DNA of 44,561 nt, from positions 15,803-60,363 of IMG/VR virus record IMGVR_UViG_3300030380_004215; one strand, written 5' to 3'. The notes below the pieces were generated by a model. It was not told the origin of the DNA. It saw only the letters and a list, made by a program, of their open reading frames with translations, and made no database searches. The stretch comes from a virus. The position numbers were made by a program, and so were the translations under genes. Of this stretch, positions 14,329 to 20,778 are shown piece after piece (the first letter of the stretch is position 1; the number at the start of each line of letters is the position of its first letter).

Positions 14329-14506
14329 GTGTCGATTTATGTCAAGGTATGTCGAAACTATGTCGATATATTTTTAGCTAACTGCTTGATTACTAACTTT
14401 ATGTCGATTATGTCGATTTTATATAGTATTTATAAAAAAAAATAAAATATAAAAAGAGTATTTACTATAAGAGAGTATAGGAGCGTGGAAAAACGACATA
14501 CGACAT
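14328..14506. repeat. TATGTCGA iterons, six direct and two inverted
   Basis: Copies start at 14,328 (TGTGTCGA), 14,338 (TATGTCAA), 14,348, 14,359, 14,400 and 14,409 (all TATGTCGA), with inverted CGACATA at 14,494 and CGACAT at 14,501. The first four are spaced 10, 10 and 11 bases, one helical turn, as for a protein bound repeatedly to one DNA face. The array fills the space between a terminator and the groEL promoter, so it may be an operator set or a replication origin. Confidence 0.7.
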
Positions 14507-14521
14507 GTTAAAAATTATTTG

Positions 14522-14529
14522 TATATTTG
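14522..14529 (+). promoter_or_regulatory. Bacteroidetes-type -7 box upstream of groEL
   Basis: TATATTTG matches the TAnnTTTG box used by Bacteroidetes primary sigma factor, 22 bases before the groEL ATG. The inverted iteron copies lie 16-28 bases further upstream, over the expected -33 area. Confidence 0.55.
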
Positions 14530-14551
14530 TCATAAATCAAATTTAACTTAA

Positions 14552-16129
14552 ATGAATCCAAAGATACTCTCATTCGATGAGCAGGGAAGGGAAAAACTAT
14601 TAAGCGGTATCACACAAATAGCCAAAGCTGTTAAAAGCACGTTAGGGCCACTCGGCCAAACGGTTCTAATAGAATCCCAAAACCATACGCACGGAATTAC
14701 AATTACAAAAGACGGAGTGACCGTTGCTAAATCTATTGATCTTGAGGATGCAGTAGAGAATCTTGCAGTACGCATGATGAAGGAAGCGGCAGAACGCACA
14801 GCTAACTCGGCAGGTGACGGAACAACTACAGCAATTGTGTTAACCGAAGCAATAGTCCGTGAAGGATTGCAGTATTTTAAAAGACAAGAGAACGCAAACA
14901 AGACTATGGTAGTTCGTGATATAAATAGGATTACCGATAAGCTGTTGAAGGATCTAACTTCTAAATCTAAAAAGGTTACAGGCAAGACATTGAAAGATGT
15001 GGCAACTGTTTCTGCTAATAATGATGAAGAGCTTGGGCAGATGATAGCTAATGCTTATAAGGAATTAGGGAATGACGGAATATTAACCGTAGAAAATAGC
15101 AAAACAGAAGAAACTTACTACGAAATTACCAAAGGAATCAAAGTAGATAGAGGATATACTTCTAAATTGTTTATCAATAACCAAAGAAACGATGAATGTA
15201 TTCTTGATGATGTACATATTTTAGTTACAGACATGGAGATTACAAACATTCTTCAAATTGAAACCGTGCTTAAACCAATAATCAACCAAAATAAAAAATT
15301 ATTGATCATAGGCAATTGCGTTCAGAACGTAATCAACACGCTTGCTGCAAATGTTGTGCAGAATAATCTAAAGCTTTGCAATATTATACCACCATCGTTT
15401 GGATATAAAACAAATGAATTGCTTTCAGACATAGCATTGGCAACAGGAGCTAAGTATTTCAGCGAATCACAGGGAGATAACTTAGGATTACTTACAATGA
15501 ATGACCTTGGTCACGCAAATAAAGTGATAGTAGGTAAAGAATCTACAGTAATTATCAAAGATCAGCAAGATAATCCAGAGATTACTACAAGAATTGAAGA
15601 ATTGAAAGTTCAAAAAGAAAATAGTAAGCTTAAAAAAGACAAAGACTTCGTGAATGAGCGAATAGCTTTGCTATCTGGTGGAGTTGGAGTGATGTATGTA
15701 GGTGCAAACTCAGATATTGAGCAAAAAGAAAAATTTGACCGCATCGATGATGCGGTATGTGCTGTACGATCAGCCGTTGAAGAAGGAATCCTGCCAGGTG
15801 GAGGAATATCTTTACTAAGATGCGCAGAACAGCTAGAAGAATCAGATGCAGGAGATATATTGTATGGAGCATTGTGCTCACCTATAGAACAAATCCTGAA
15901 TAACGCAGGAGAAGACGTAAAAAAAGTGAGAGATGAAATATGCAATTGTAATGATGTCCCAGATAACTACGGTTATGACGTAAAAAATAAAAAGTTTGGT
16001 GATATGTATAAAATGGGAATCATAGATCCAGCAAAAGTAACAAAGAATGCATTAAAGAATGCAGTGAGTGTAGCAACAACTATACTTACTACAAATGCAA
16101 TCGTAACAATGAAACGTAAAAATGGCTAA
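14552..16129 (+). CDS. groEL: Phage-encoded chaperonin GroEL
   Basis: This 525-residue protein matches GroEL along its length. ATP-site features are kept: LGPLGQTV at 31-38, TKDGVTVAK at 52-60 (Asp54), GDGTTTA at 88-94 (Asp89), IDDAVCAVRSAVEEG at 398-412 (Asp400) and GILPGGG at 412-418, equivalents of the E. coli catalytic Asp52, Asp87 and Asp398. The apical region (about 180-375) is present but diverged. The Gly-Gly-Met tail of bacterial GroEL is missing; the protein ends MKRKNG. It would fold capsid or other phage proteins in the cytoplasm. A groES gene follows at 16,401. Viral chaperonins are known from marine phages. Confidence 0.96.
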   Translation: MNPKILSFDEQGREKLLSGITQIAKAVKSTLGPLGQTVLIESQNHTHGITITKDGVTVAKSIDLEDAVENLAVRMMKEAAERTANSAGDGTTTAIVLTEAIVREGLQYFKRQENANKTMVVRDINRITDKLLKDLTSKSKKVTGKTLKDVATVSANNDEELGQMIANAYKELGNDGILTVENSKTEETYYEITKGIKVDRGYTSKLFINNQRNDECILDDVHILVTDMEITNILQIETVLKPIINQNKKLLIIGNCVQNVINTLAANVVQNNLKLCNIIPPSFGYKTNELLSDIALATGAKYFSESQGDNLGLLTMNDLGHANKVIVGKESTVIIKDQQDNPEITTRIEELKVQKENSKLKKDKDFVNERIALLSGGVGVMYVGANSDIEQKEKFDRIDDAVCAVRSAVEEGILPGGGISLLRCAEQLEESDAGDILYGALCSPIEQILNNAGEDVKKVRDEICNCNDVPDNYGYDVKNKKFGDMYKMGIIDPAKVTKNALKNAVSVATTILTTNAIVTMKRKNG

Positions 16130-16253
16130 ACTAAACCTCGCTGAATATAAATCTAAGAGTAGAAAAAGAAAAGGAATACATTGCAAAACAAAAAGCAGCA
16201 AAGTAAAATCAAGTTCTAACTACTTAAAGAGGTACAGAGGCCAAGGAAGATAA
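16122..16253 (+). CDS. Lys-rich microprotein, 43 aa
   Basis: The frame starts at ATG 16122 inside the last codons of groEL (8-base overlap) and encodes MAKLNLAEYKSKSRKRKG... ending NYLKRYRGQGR. The KSKSRKRKGIHCKTKSSK pattern with a C-terminal YRGQGR recurs, as I recall, in phages of Bacteroidetes and marine hosts. It is extremely basic and likely binds nucleic acid or RNA-rich assemblies. Confidence 0.72.
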   Translation: MAKLNLAEYKSKSRKRKGIHCKTKSSKVKSSSNYLKRYRGQGR

Positions 16254-16272
16254 TTAATTTAAATTTACAAAC

Positions 16273-16404
16273 ATGGTAATACATAATCAAATATTCGAAT
16301 ACTTTAGACAAAACGAAGCTGAAATAAAAAAGTCGATTGATTTTTTAAAAGAAAACGGCTACAGCATCTATAAGAAAGAAGTAACAGAAAAAGAGGTAGT
16401 GTGA
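16273..16404 (+). CDS. Small hypothetical protein, 43 aa
   Basis: The frame from ATG 16273 (MVIHNQIFEYFRQNEAEIKK) encodes a helical, charged protein ending in KEVTEKEVV. Its stop overlaps the GTG start of groES by four bases, so it is coupled to groES translation. It sits between groEL and groES. No family recognised. Confidence 0.6.
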   Translation: MVIHNQIFEYFRQNEAEIKKSIDFLKENGYSIYKKEVTEKEVV

Positions 16405-16658
16405 AAGCAGTAGGTAAATATATTGTCCTCTCAGAGATAGAGGAAAAACAGAAAACAGAATCAGGAATCTTGCTGACTTCAGAAGACAGCAATCAACTAA
16501 GATACAAAAAAGGTTTGATACTTATTCCAGGTACTGATGTGGAGGTGGTGAAAGAGGGTAATATAATTTACTACGATAGAAACGCTGGTCATAAGATGAT
16601 GTTAAACGAAGAGATAGTAACAATAATATCGGAAAGAGATGTAGTAGTAGTACTATAG
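16401..16658 (+). CDS. groES: Phage-encoded co-chaperonin GroES (short, roof-less)
   Basis: This 85-residue protein with a GTG start follows the Cpn10 plan: an N-terminal strand GKYIVLSEIEE, a mobile loop at about 15-33 with the GroEL-binding hydrophobic triad region GILLT (22-26), and a C-terminal strand ending RDVVVVL. Between LILIPG and VKEGNIIYY only about 4 residues remain where E. coli GroES has about 14, so the roof beta-hairpin is missing, as in phage T4 gp31. This may enlarge the folding cage for capsid protein. It is adjacent to groEL and should cap that ring or the host GroEL. Confidence 0.9.
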   Translation: MKAVGKYIVLSEIEEKQKTESGILLTSEDSNQLRYKKGLILIPGTDVEVVKEGNIIYYDRNAGHKMMLNEEIVTIISERDVVVVL

Positions 16659-17081
16659 TTTTCTTTCTCTATTCATTCTTTTAATCATCTTACGATAAAC
16701 CTTGTCGCTATATTTAGCATCATATCTAAACATTGGATTCTTAGTTTCAAGTTCAGATACAGACTCTTCTTTGTTTAATTTTTTATAAATCGAAGCGCAT
16801 AAGCGCTTACTTTTGTAAGACAATTCGTACAAAGTAGCCTCCCTTCCTTTGCGTTCACGCCAAACCACTATCCATCCTTGCTTAAGTAAATTTTCAAAAC
16901 GCCTTTTATCCCACGACATAATTTCATTATACTCGTCAAAAGCTTTACGTTTAAAAGGACCTTCACTATATAAAAAAAGAATCATTTCGATTTCGGAAGT
17001 TGAGAGCTGATGCTTGGATCTAGCCCATTGTCTTACAACTTTCCAATACTTGAGGTAGTCGTTTGTTAGTGAAAATTTCAT
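16653..17081 (-). CDS. Winged-helix DNA-binding protein (MarR-like), antisense to neighbours
   Basis: Read from ATG 17081 (MKFSLTNDYLKYWKVVRQW) the 142-residue protein has a winged-helix layout: helix LSTSEIEMILFLYSEG, helix-turn-helix FDEYNEIMSWDKRRFENLLKQG, then a wing WIVVWRERKGREATLYELS. The C terminus is basic (DKVYRKMIKRMNRERKL). Similar proteins are frequent in uncultured marine phages. It is the only minus-strand gene in the right arm, and its promoter is a perfect mirror of the downstream plus promoter, so it probably controls both. The in-frame ATG at 17,114 would lie inside the promoter box and is unlikely. Confidence 0.75.
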   Translation of the reverse strand: MKFSLTNDYLKYWKVVRQWARSKHQLSTSEIEMILFLYSEGPFKRKAFDEYNEIMSWDKRRFENLLKQGWIVVWRERKGREATLYELSYKSKRLCASIYKKLNKEESVSELETKNPMFRYDAKYSDKVYRKMIKRMNRERKL

Positions 17082-17094
17082 TAGATTAAATTTG

Positions 17095-17110
17095 TATCTT
17101 TGCAAAGATA
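17095..17110. promoter_or_regulatory. Overlapping back-to-back promoter boxes (16-bp palindrome)
   Basis: TATCTTTGCAAAGATA is a perfect palindrome made of two TAnnTTTG -7 boxes. The plus box (17,095-17,102) would drive the gene at 17,122 and the minus box (17,110-17,103) the winged-helix gene at 17,081, each with a very short leader. The palindrome could also be the repressor's operator. Confidence 0.65.
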
Positions 17111-17121
17111 ACATTTTTATT

Positions 17122-17436
17122 ATGGCGCTTGGACGAACAGCGAGATACTATCGAAAAAATAAAAAGGCTCGTAAAAAACACAGAGCTTATCAATCGGAGT
17201 ATAATAAAAAGAAATCATCCATAAGACAAAGGGTTAGAGATAACCGTGAAAACCGAAAAAAAGGCACTTATGGAAACTATGACGGACTTGATGTTTCAAG
17301 AAAAAAAGGAGGCAGATATGTTTTAGAATCTGAAAAGAAAAACAGAGGAAGTAAAACAAACACTCCTGGAGACAGAAGAGCTCGTGGTAAAAAAGGAAAA
17401 GGGAGAAAGAATAAAGGAAACACAGGAGGTAAATAA
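17122..17436 (+). CDS. Conserved basic phage protein, 104 aa
   Basis: The protein begins MALGRTARYYRKNKKARKKH and contains NRKKGTYGNYDGLDVSRKKGG around residues 51-70 and NRGSKTNTPGDRRARGK around 80-96. This combination (NR-GTYGN-DG-D, then NRGSK-D-PGDRRARG) recurs in marine phages of several kinds, often near virion genes, and faintly recalls HNH-type nucleic-acid proteins, but I cannot show catalytic residues. It is extremely basic. Start ATG 17122 follows the palindromic promoter by 11 bases; the in-frame ATG at 17,092 overlaps the promoter. Confidence 0.72.
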   Translation: MALGRTARYYRKNKKARKKHRAYQSEYNKKKSSIRQRVRDNRENRKKGTYGNYDGLDVSRKKGGRYVLESEKKNRGSKTNTPGDRRARGKKGKGRKNKGNTGGK

Positions 17437-17442
17437 AAATTT

Positions 17443-17598
17443 ATGAGCGGGTTAGCAAATGGCATAGGGAATGGAACTCCATTTCCACAAAAAAGAAATA
17501 CAGCGATTCCTGAAATCTGTTTTATTATAACAGAGCTTGATGAGTTTTGTGAACAAGAAGTTGGTGCATTCAGAATGATTCCTGAAACGTGCCCATAA
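17443..17598 (+). CDS. Small hypothetical protein, 51 aa
   Basis: The frame at ATG 17443 encodes MSGLANGIGNGTPFPQKRNT followed by a more hydrophobic centre (AIPEICFIITELDEFCEQE). Two Cys residues and a neutral charge set it apart from its basic neighbours. It lies between two virion-type genes and could be a minor virion part. No family recognised. Confidence 0.6.
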   Translation: MSGLANGIGNGTPFPQKRNTAIPEICFIITELDEFCEQEVGAFRMIPETCP

Positions 17599-17615
17599 TA
17601 AATAAATAATTAAAA

Positions 17616-18197
17616 ATGGCAAATAAAAAATTTTCACAGTTTGATGTAAGAACAGATCCAGCACAAATAGATGCGTTAGTTGGATATCAAGGTTTAGATA
17701 ATATTCAAATCGATCCAGCAGATTTAATACCTCAAGCTAAGTTCATGGTAACAGGAACATTTCAAAACTTATTCGGAGGATCTCCAGGAATATTTGGAGA
17801 CACCTTAGAGTTTGGTGTAAAGGCTGTACCTGCAGCAGGTAACTCATCAGTATTAACTATACCATTTGATTGTACAATTACAGATGCTAGTATGAAGTGG
17901 ATTTCCAATACAGCGGTACAAATTTTAAATGCACAAGATGTATGGCAAGTTAAATTATTTAAAATGACAAGTGTTCAAGGATCAGTAACAGTTACTGCTA
18001 ACTACGGCACTCCTGTTGACTTTACAGGATTAGTTTTAGGCCCAGGAGACAATAACACTTTTCCTGCTAAATTTGCCACAGGATTGAATATTGATTTGAA
18101 CGCTGGTGATATTATTAATGTTTCAGGTGTAGAGTCTGGAACAATAGGAACATCAGATGGTGAGATGGAGATGACAATTGCAATGGTTCCTAGATAA
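17616..18197 (+). CDS. Putative virion (decoration or fibre-like) protein, 193 aa
   Basis: The N terminus MANKKFSQFDVRTDPAQIDALVGYQGLDNIQID resembles attachment modules at the start of phage tail and decoration proteins (SQF-x-T-x-P...LVGYQG-DN). The rest, about 45-193, is beta-rich (LTIPFDCTITDASMKWISN, SVTVTANYGTPVDFTG, GDIINVSG), suggesting a jelly-roll or fibre-type domain on the virion surface. No membrane segment. Function inferred from composition and context. Confidence 0.65.
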   Translation: MANKKFSQFDVRTDPAQIDALVGYQGLDNIQIDPADLIPQAKFMVTGTFQNLFGGSPGIFGDTLEFGVKAVPAAGNSSVLTIPFDCTITDASMKWISNTAVQILNAQDVWQVKLFKMTSVQGSVTVTANYGTPVDFTGLVLGPGDNNTFPAKFATGLNIDLNAGDIINVSGVESGTIGTSDGEMEMTIAMVPR

Positions 18198-18358
18198 TGA
18201 GTAAAGCAACTAAAAGAAAAGGAAATAAGATTTGTCCAGCAGGAATAGCATGGGCAAAGAGAACATTTGACACATATCCGTCTGCGTATGCGAATATGGC
18301 AGCTAGTAAATATTGTAAAGATCCTAATTACGCTAAAGGAGCAAAAAAGAAAAAGTAA
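18197..18358 (+). CDS. Conserved microprotein CPAGIAWAKRTFDTYPSAYAN type, 53 aa
   Basis: The start overlaps the upstream stop (TAATG). The centre KICPAGIAWAKRTFDTYPSA followed by YANMAASKYCKDPNYAK is a pattern I recall from many marine phages. Two conserved Cys (CPAG, YCKD) may bind metal. Basic tail GAKKKK. Function unknown. Confidence 0.75.
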   Translation: MSKATKRKGNKICPAGIAWAKRTFDTYPSAYANMAASKYCKDPNYAKGAKKKK

Positions 18359-18474
18359 TGGATGCAAAAAAATTAAAACAAATAGCTTCAGAGCTTAGAA
18401 AAGCTTCTGCTATGCACAAAGGCCAAGCGGCTAAGATTGACAAAATGCTTAAATCTATAAAGAAAAAGAAATGA
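18358..18474 (+). CDS. Lys-rich microprotein, 38 aa
   Basis: Coupled to the previous gene by TAATG and to the next by ATGA. It encodes one amphipathic helix (MDAKKLKQIASELRKASAMH) and a second (QAAKIDKMLKSIKKKK). Similar AKKLKxIAxEL-xASxMHxxQA peptides recur in phages. Role unknown, possibly nucleic-acid binding. Confidence 0.68.
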   Translation: MDAKKLKQIASELRKASAMHKGQAAKIDKMLKSIKKKK

Positions 18475-18611
18475 GCAAGTTAAGCAAAGACAGCCCACAT
18501 AGAAAAGGAGCATCACGTGCAGAAATGGAAAGACTTGAAAAGGAGCGTCAAGAAAGAGCTAGAGAAAGAGCAAGAAAAAGATTAGCAATATTAATGCAAA
18601 GAGATGATTAA
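18471..18611 (+). CDS. Arg/Glu-rich microprotein, 46 aa
   Basis: It starts MSKLSKDSPHRKGASRAEME and continues as a long charged helix (RLEKERQERARERARKRL). It shares the MSKLSK start with the next gene. Coupled by ATGA to the previous gene and followed immediately by the next ATG. Function unknown. Confidence 0.65.
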   Translation: MSKLSKDSPHRKGASRAEMERLEKERQERARERARKRLAILMQRDD

Positions 18612-18725
18612 ATGAGTAAGTTAAGCAAAGCACAGAGAAAAATAGCTAGAGCTGCATTTCCTTTCAATAAGATTACAGGAGATGATTTCAAAGCTATAAA
18701 GAAAAATAAGAATACTAAAAAATAG
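18612..18725 (+). CDS. Lys-rich microprotein, 37 aa
   Basis: It encodes MSKLSKAQRKIARAAFPFNK followed by ITGDDFKAIKKNKNTKK. The AAFPFNKITGDDFKAI centre is a recurring phage microprotein pattern. Start directly abuts the previous stop. Function unknown. Confidence 0.65.
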   Translation: MSKLSKAQRKIARAAFPFNKITGDDFKAIKKNKNTKK

Positions 18726-18730
18726 AAATT

Positions 18731-18892
18731 ATGCCAACAGTAAATTATAGTTGCCCAGACACAGGTAAATCAATGAAGAAAAGTTTTCCTTACAATGCAG
18801 TAGGAAAAGCTCAAGCTCACGAGTTTGCAAAAACAATGGGTGGATCAATGAAGAACAACCCTAATACTAGAATGACAGAGTCAGGATACTAA
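18731..18892 (+). CDS. Microprotein, 53 aa
   Basis: It encodes MPTVNYSCPDTGKSMKKSFPY then NAVGKAQAHEFAKTMGGSM and an Asn/Thr-rich tail ending ESGY. The FPYNAxGKAxA pattern is shared with other phage small proteins. Stop overlaps the next start (TAATG). Function unknown. Confidence 0.68.
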   Translation: MPTVNYSCPDTGKSMKKSFPYNAVGKAQAHEFAKTMGGSMKNNPNTRMTESGY

Positions 18893-19146
18893 TGGGTGAG
18901 CTTAAAAAGTGGAGAGATGAAAAATGGGTAAGGATTGGTTTGGATGGATCAATCAAAGGCGCTTGTGGAACAAGCAAAAATAAAAAGAACCCAGATAGAT
19001 GTCTGCCATTAGCTAAAGCTAAATCAATGACCAAAGCTCAAAGAGCTAGAACAGCTCGAAAGAAAAAAGCTGCAGGTCGAAAAGGAAAAACAGTGGTAGC
19101 AAATACCAAAGCAGGTAAAGTTACTAAGAAGTATACAAAAAGATAA
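18892..19146 (+). CDS. Basic conserved protein (DUF5872-like), 84 aa
   Basis: The protein starts MGELKKWRDEKWVRIGLDGS and contains GACGTSKNKKNPDRCLPLAKAKS at about 23-45, then a Lys/Arg/Ala-rich tail (KAQRARTARKKKAAGRKGKTVV). From memory this order (KKWRDEKWVRI, CGTSKNKK-PDRCLP-AKA, ARKKK-AGxKGKTV) is the DUF5872 type found in marine phages and large viruses. Two Cys may bind metal; the tail resembles histone or protamine-like sequences. Possibly a virion DNA-binding protein. Confidence 0.72.
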   Translation: MGELKKWRDEKWVRIGLDGSIKGACGTSKNKKNPDRCLPLAKAKSMTKAQRARTARKKKAAGRKGKTVVANTKAGKVTKKYTKR

Positions 19147-19150
19147 TGAT

Positions 19151-19441
19151 ATGGCCAATAAAAAGAACATGCCTTGTAACAAACCTAGACCTTCTGATAG
19201 GGCGGGTAAAAAGCGTATGGTCAAAGCCTGCGAAGGAGGAAAAGAAAAACTTATTCACTTTGGAGCAAAAGGATATGGACATAATTATTCAGCAGCTGCA
19301 AGAAAGAGCTTCAAGGCACGTCACAAATGCGGATCAGCAAAATCAAAACTAACAGCTCGTTATTGGGCATGTAAAAATTTATGGGCTGGAAAAGGCGGTT
19401 CTAAGAAGGCTAGTCCTAAAAATAGGCAAGGAAAATATTAG
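19151..19441 (+). CDS. Basic Cys-containing conserved protein (DUF6321-like), 96 aa
   Basis: The protein encodes MANKKNMPCNKPRPSDRAGKK, then VKACEGGKEKLIHFGAKGYGHNYSAAARKSF (residues about 24-54) and ARHKCGSAKSKLTARYWACKNLW (about 56-78). Four spaced Cys with nearby His could hold a zinc ion. The block KACxGGKExxIHxGAxGYGHNYSxxARKSFKARHKCG is strongly conserved in phages (I recall it as DUF6321). It is basic and clustered with similar proteins. Function unknown. Confidence 0.75.
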   Translation: MANKKNMPCNKPRPSDRAGKKRMVKACEGGKEKLIHFGAKGYGHNYSAAARKSFKARHKCGSAKSKLTARYWACKNLWAGKGGSKKASPKNRQGKY

Positions 19442-19449
19442 TATATTTG
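19442..19449 (+). promoter_or_regulatory. Bacteroidetes-type -7 box
   Basis: TATATTTG lies directly after the stop of the DUF6321-like gene and 30 bases before the next ATG, so a new transcript may begin inside the microprotein cluster. Confidence 0.5.
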
Positions 19450-19479
19450 TAAAATAATAAAAAATAAAAATAATTAGAT

Positions 19480-19707
19480 ATGCCAGATTATAGTATGCCT
19501 TTTAGAAATAAAGCGATAGACAGACTTTCTACTAGGATTGAAAATTTAGAACAGAAAGATCAAGATCTTATTCAAGAACATTTAACTCACGTTGACGGAA
19601 CTTCTAATTATTCTAAAAGAAAAGCCAAAGCGTCATTAAGAAAAATGAATCGTATTGGCCCAAGAATAAAAAGATTGAAGGCCAAAAGAAAAAATAAGAA
19701 AAAATAA
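19480..19707 (+). CDS. Basic helical protein, 75 aa
   Basis: The protein starts MPDYSMPFRNKAIDRLSTRI and is largely helical with a strongly basic C terminus (RKMNRIGPRIKRLKAKRKNKKK). An N-terminal acidic-helical part and a basic tail suggest protein contact plus nucleic-acid binding. No family recognised. Confidence 0.66.
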   Translation: MPDYSMPFRNKAIDRLSTRIENLEQKDQDLIQEHLTHVDGTSNYSKRKAKASLRKMNRIGPRIKRLKAKRKNKKK

Positions 19708-19725
19708 ATATTAAAAAATTAAGGT

Positions 19726-19938
19726 ATGAAACAAGGGTACAACGACAGACTTGATGAGTCATTAGGAAACAAGCACAAAGGTGCACATTCTCAATCTATG
19801 AAAGATCGTAGAGATGAGTCTAAAGCTATGTCAAAAAAGATATATGGTCACGCTTATGGTGGAGATCACTCAATGAAGTATGAAAAACATTACCCATCAA
19901 GTGTACACAGTCACTTGGGTAAGTTAATTAAAAAATAA
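19726..19938 (+). CDS. His/Lys-rich protein, 70 aa
   Basis: The protein begins MKQGYNDRLDESLGNKHKGA and is rich in Ser, His and Lys (MSKKIYGHAYGGDHSMKYEKH). RLDESLG...R-DESKAM repeats the ‘DES’ element. No fold is obvious; it looks disordered. It is followed 2 bases later by the next gene. Function unknown. Confidence 0.64.
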   Translation: MKQGYNDRLDESLGNKHKGAHSQSMKDRRDESKAMSKKIYGHAYGGDHSMKYEKHYPSSVHSHLGKLIKK

Positions 19939-19939
19939 A

Positions 19940-20140
19940 ATGGCAAAAAAGAAAAAAGCATTTCCTGCAATTAAAAAAAAGAATGAAGGAAAATTTTCTG
20001 CTTGGGCAAAAAAAAATGGATTTAAAGATACATGCAGTGCTGCATCAGCAGTAATGAAAAGCCCAAAGAAATATTCTCAGACTATTGTAAAGCAGGCTAA
20101 TTATGCTAAAAACTTTGGCTGTTCAATGAAAAAGAAATAA
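19940..20140 (+). CDS. Conserved microprotein GKFSAWAKKNGF type, 66 aa
   Basis: The centre KNEGKFSAWAKKNGFKDTCSAASAVM (about 14-39) and KQANYAKNFGCSMKKK at the end form a recurring phage pattern with two Cys. Helical and basic. Its stop overlaps the next start (TAATG). Function unknown; context suggests virion or DNA association. Confidence 0.7.
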   Translation: MAKKKKAFPAIKKKNEGKFSAWAKKNGFKDTCSAASAVMKSPKKYSQTIVKQANYAKNFGCSMKKK

Positions 20141-20280
20141 TGGGGAAATTATTAGTAAAATTAGGACTTTGGATGCAGAAGGTTTGGTGTAAGTTATTAT
20201 GCAAGTGGAACTGGCTAGTATCCAAATTAATAGTAAATGTAAATGACTGCCCAGTTGCAGAGTGCGTTTGCAAAAAATAA
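20140..20280 (+). CDS. Trp/Cys-rich amphipathic microprotein, 46 aa
   Basis: The frame encodes MGKLLVKLGLWMQKVWCKLL then CKWNWLVSKLIVNVND and CPVAECVCKK. Five Trp/Cys-rich turns with regularly spaced Lys make an amphipathic helix, quite unlike the Lys-rich neighbours, that could lie on or perturb a membrane. Start overlaps the upstream stop. Function unknown. Confidence 0.6.
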   Translation: MGKLLVKLGLWMQKVWCKLLCKWNWLVSKLIVNVNDCPVAECVCKK

Positions 20281-20285
20281 ATTAA

Positions 20286-20441
20286 ATGAAATCTAAAGGA
20301 TTTGGAGATACTGTTCACAAAGCTGCTAAATTAGTAGGAGCTGATAAAGTGGCAAAGGTCTATGAAAAAGTAACAGGGAAACCATGTGGTTGTCAAGAAA
20401 GAAGAGATTCTTTAAATCGCAAATTCCCATATAATAAATAA
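20286..20441 (+). CDS. Conserved microprotein ending CGC-x-LN-x-FPY, 51 aa
   Basis: The protein MKSKGFGDTVHKAAKLVGAD... continues to a C-terminal CGCQERRDSLNRKFPYNK. Phage proteins with GFGDTVxxxxKxxGxxK and CGC-x-R-xx-LN-x-FPY are widespread, as I recall, and the paired Cys could bind metal. It precedes a virion-type gene by 5 bases. Function unknown. Confidence 0.72.
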   Translation: MKSKGFGDTVHKAAKLVGADKVAKVYEKVTGKPCGCQERRDSLNRKFPYNK

Positions 20442-20446
20442 TAAAA

Positions 20447-20704
20447 ATGGCATATCAAAAATTACAAGCAGGTAGAGCTGCATTAGTTGTTCCTAGTGAC
20501 ACTGACGAAATTCCAGCAGTAACTGGTGGAACGAATAACGGTTGTGTTCTTTATATTGGAACACCTGGTGACATTCAGGTCAAAACAGTAGGTGGAGATG
20601 TTGTTACATTTGTAGGGGTTTATGCTGGTCAGTTTTTTCCAGTTAATGTTCTACAGGTATTTGCAACAGGTACAACAGCTGGTGAGATTATTGCTCTATG
20701 GTAG
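20447..20704 (+). CDS. Putative small virion (decoration/spike) protein, 85 aa
   Basis: The beta-rich protein MAYQKLQAGRAALVVPSDTD... has NNGCVLYIGTPGDIQVKT (about 30-47) and ends FATGTTAGEIIALW. This layout (QAGRA-VIPSD, NNGCVLY-G--GD-KV-T, VF-TGTTA--I-ALW) is common in marine phages, where it is usually called a virion or decoration protein. No export signal. Confidence 0.66.
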   Translation: MAYQKLQAGRAALVVPSDTDEIPAVTGGTNNGCVLYIGTPGDIQVKTVGGDVVTFVGVYAGQFFPVNVLQVFATGTTAGEIIALW

Positions 20705-20778
20705 AATATTTTGAAAAAGATATTACGCTTGGTGATATAGAGGTAGTATATGTGATAGTAAATAGTGATGGCGACTGA
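20698..20778 (+). CDS. Possible 26-aa peptide bridging two genes
   Basis: A short frame starts at ATG 20698, overlapping the upstream stop, and ends in TGA at 20,778 just inside the next gene. It reads MVEYFEKDITLGDIEVVYVI then VNSDGD. The exact bridging of the gap is suggestive, but the length is too small for confidence. Confidence 0.35.
   Translation: MVEYFEKDITLGDIEVVYVIVNSDGD

Noticed and set aside
15610-15945. Minus-strand frames opposite groEL
   Set aside because: groEL is certain on the plus strand; these have Ser/Leu/Pro-rich antisense composition and no start context.
19146-19352. Plus-strand frame of 68 codons overlapping the DUF6321-like gene
   Set aside because: The other frame (19,151-19,441) carries the conserved Cys/His pattern and is clearly the gene.
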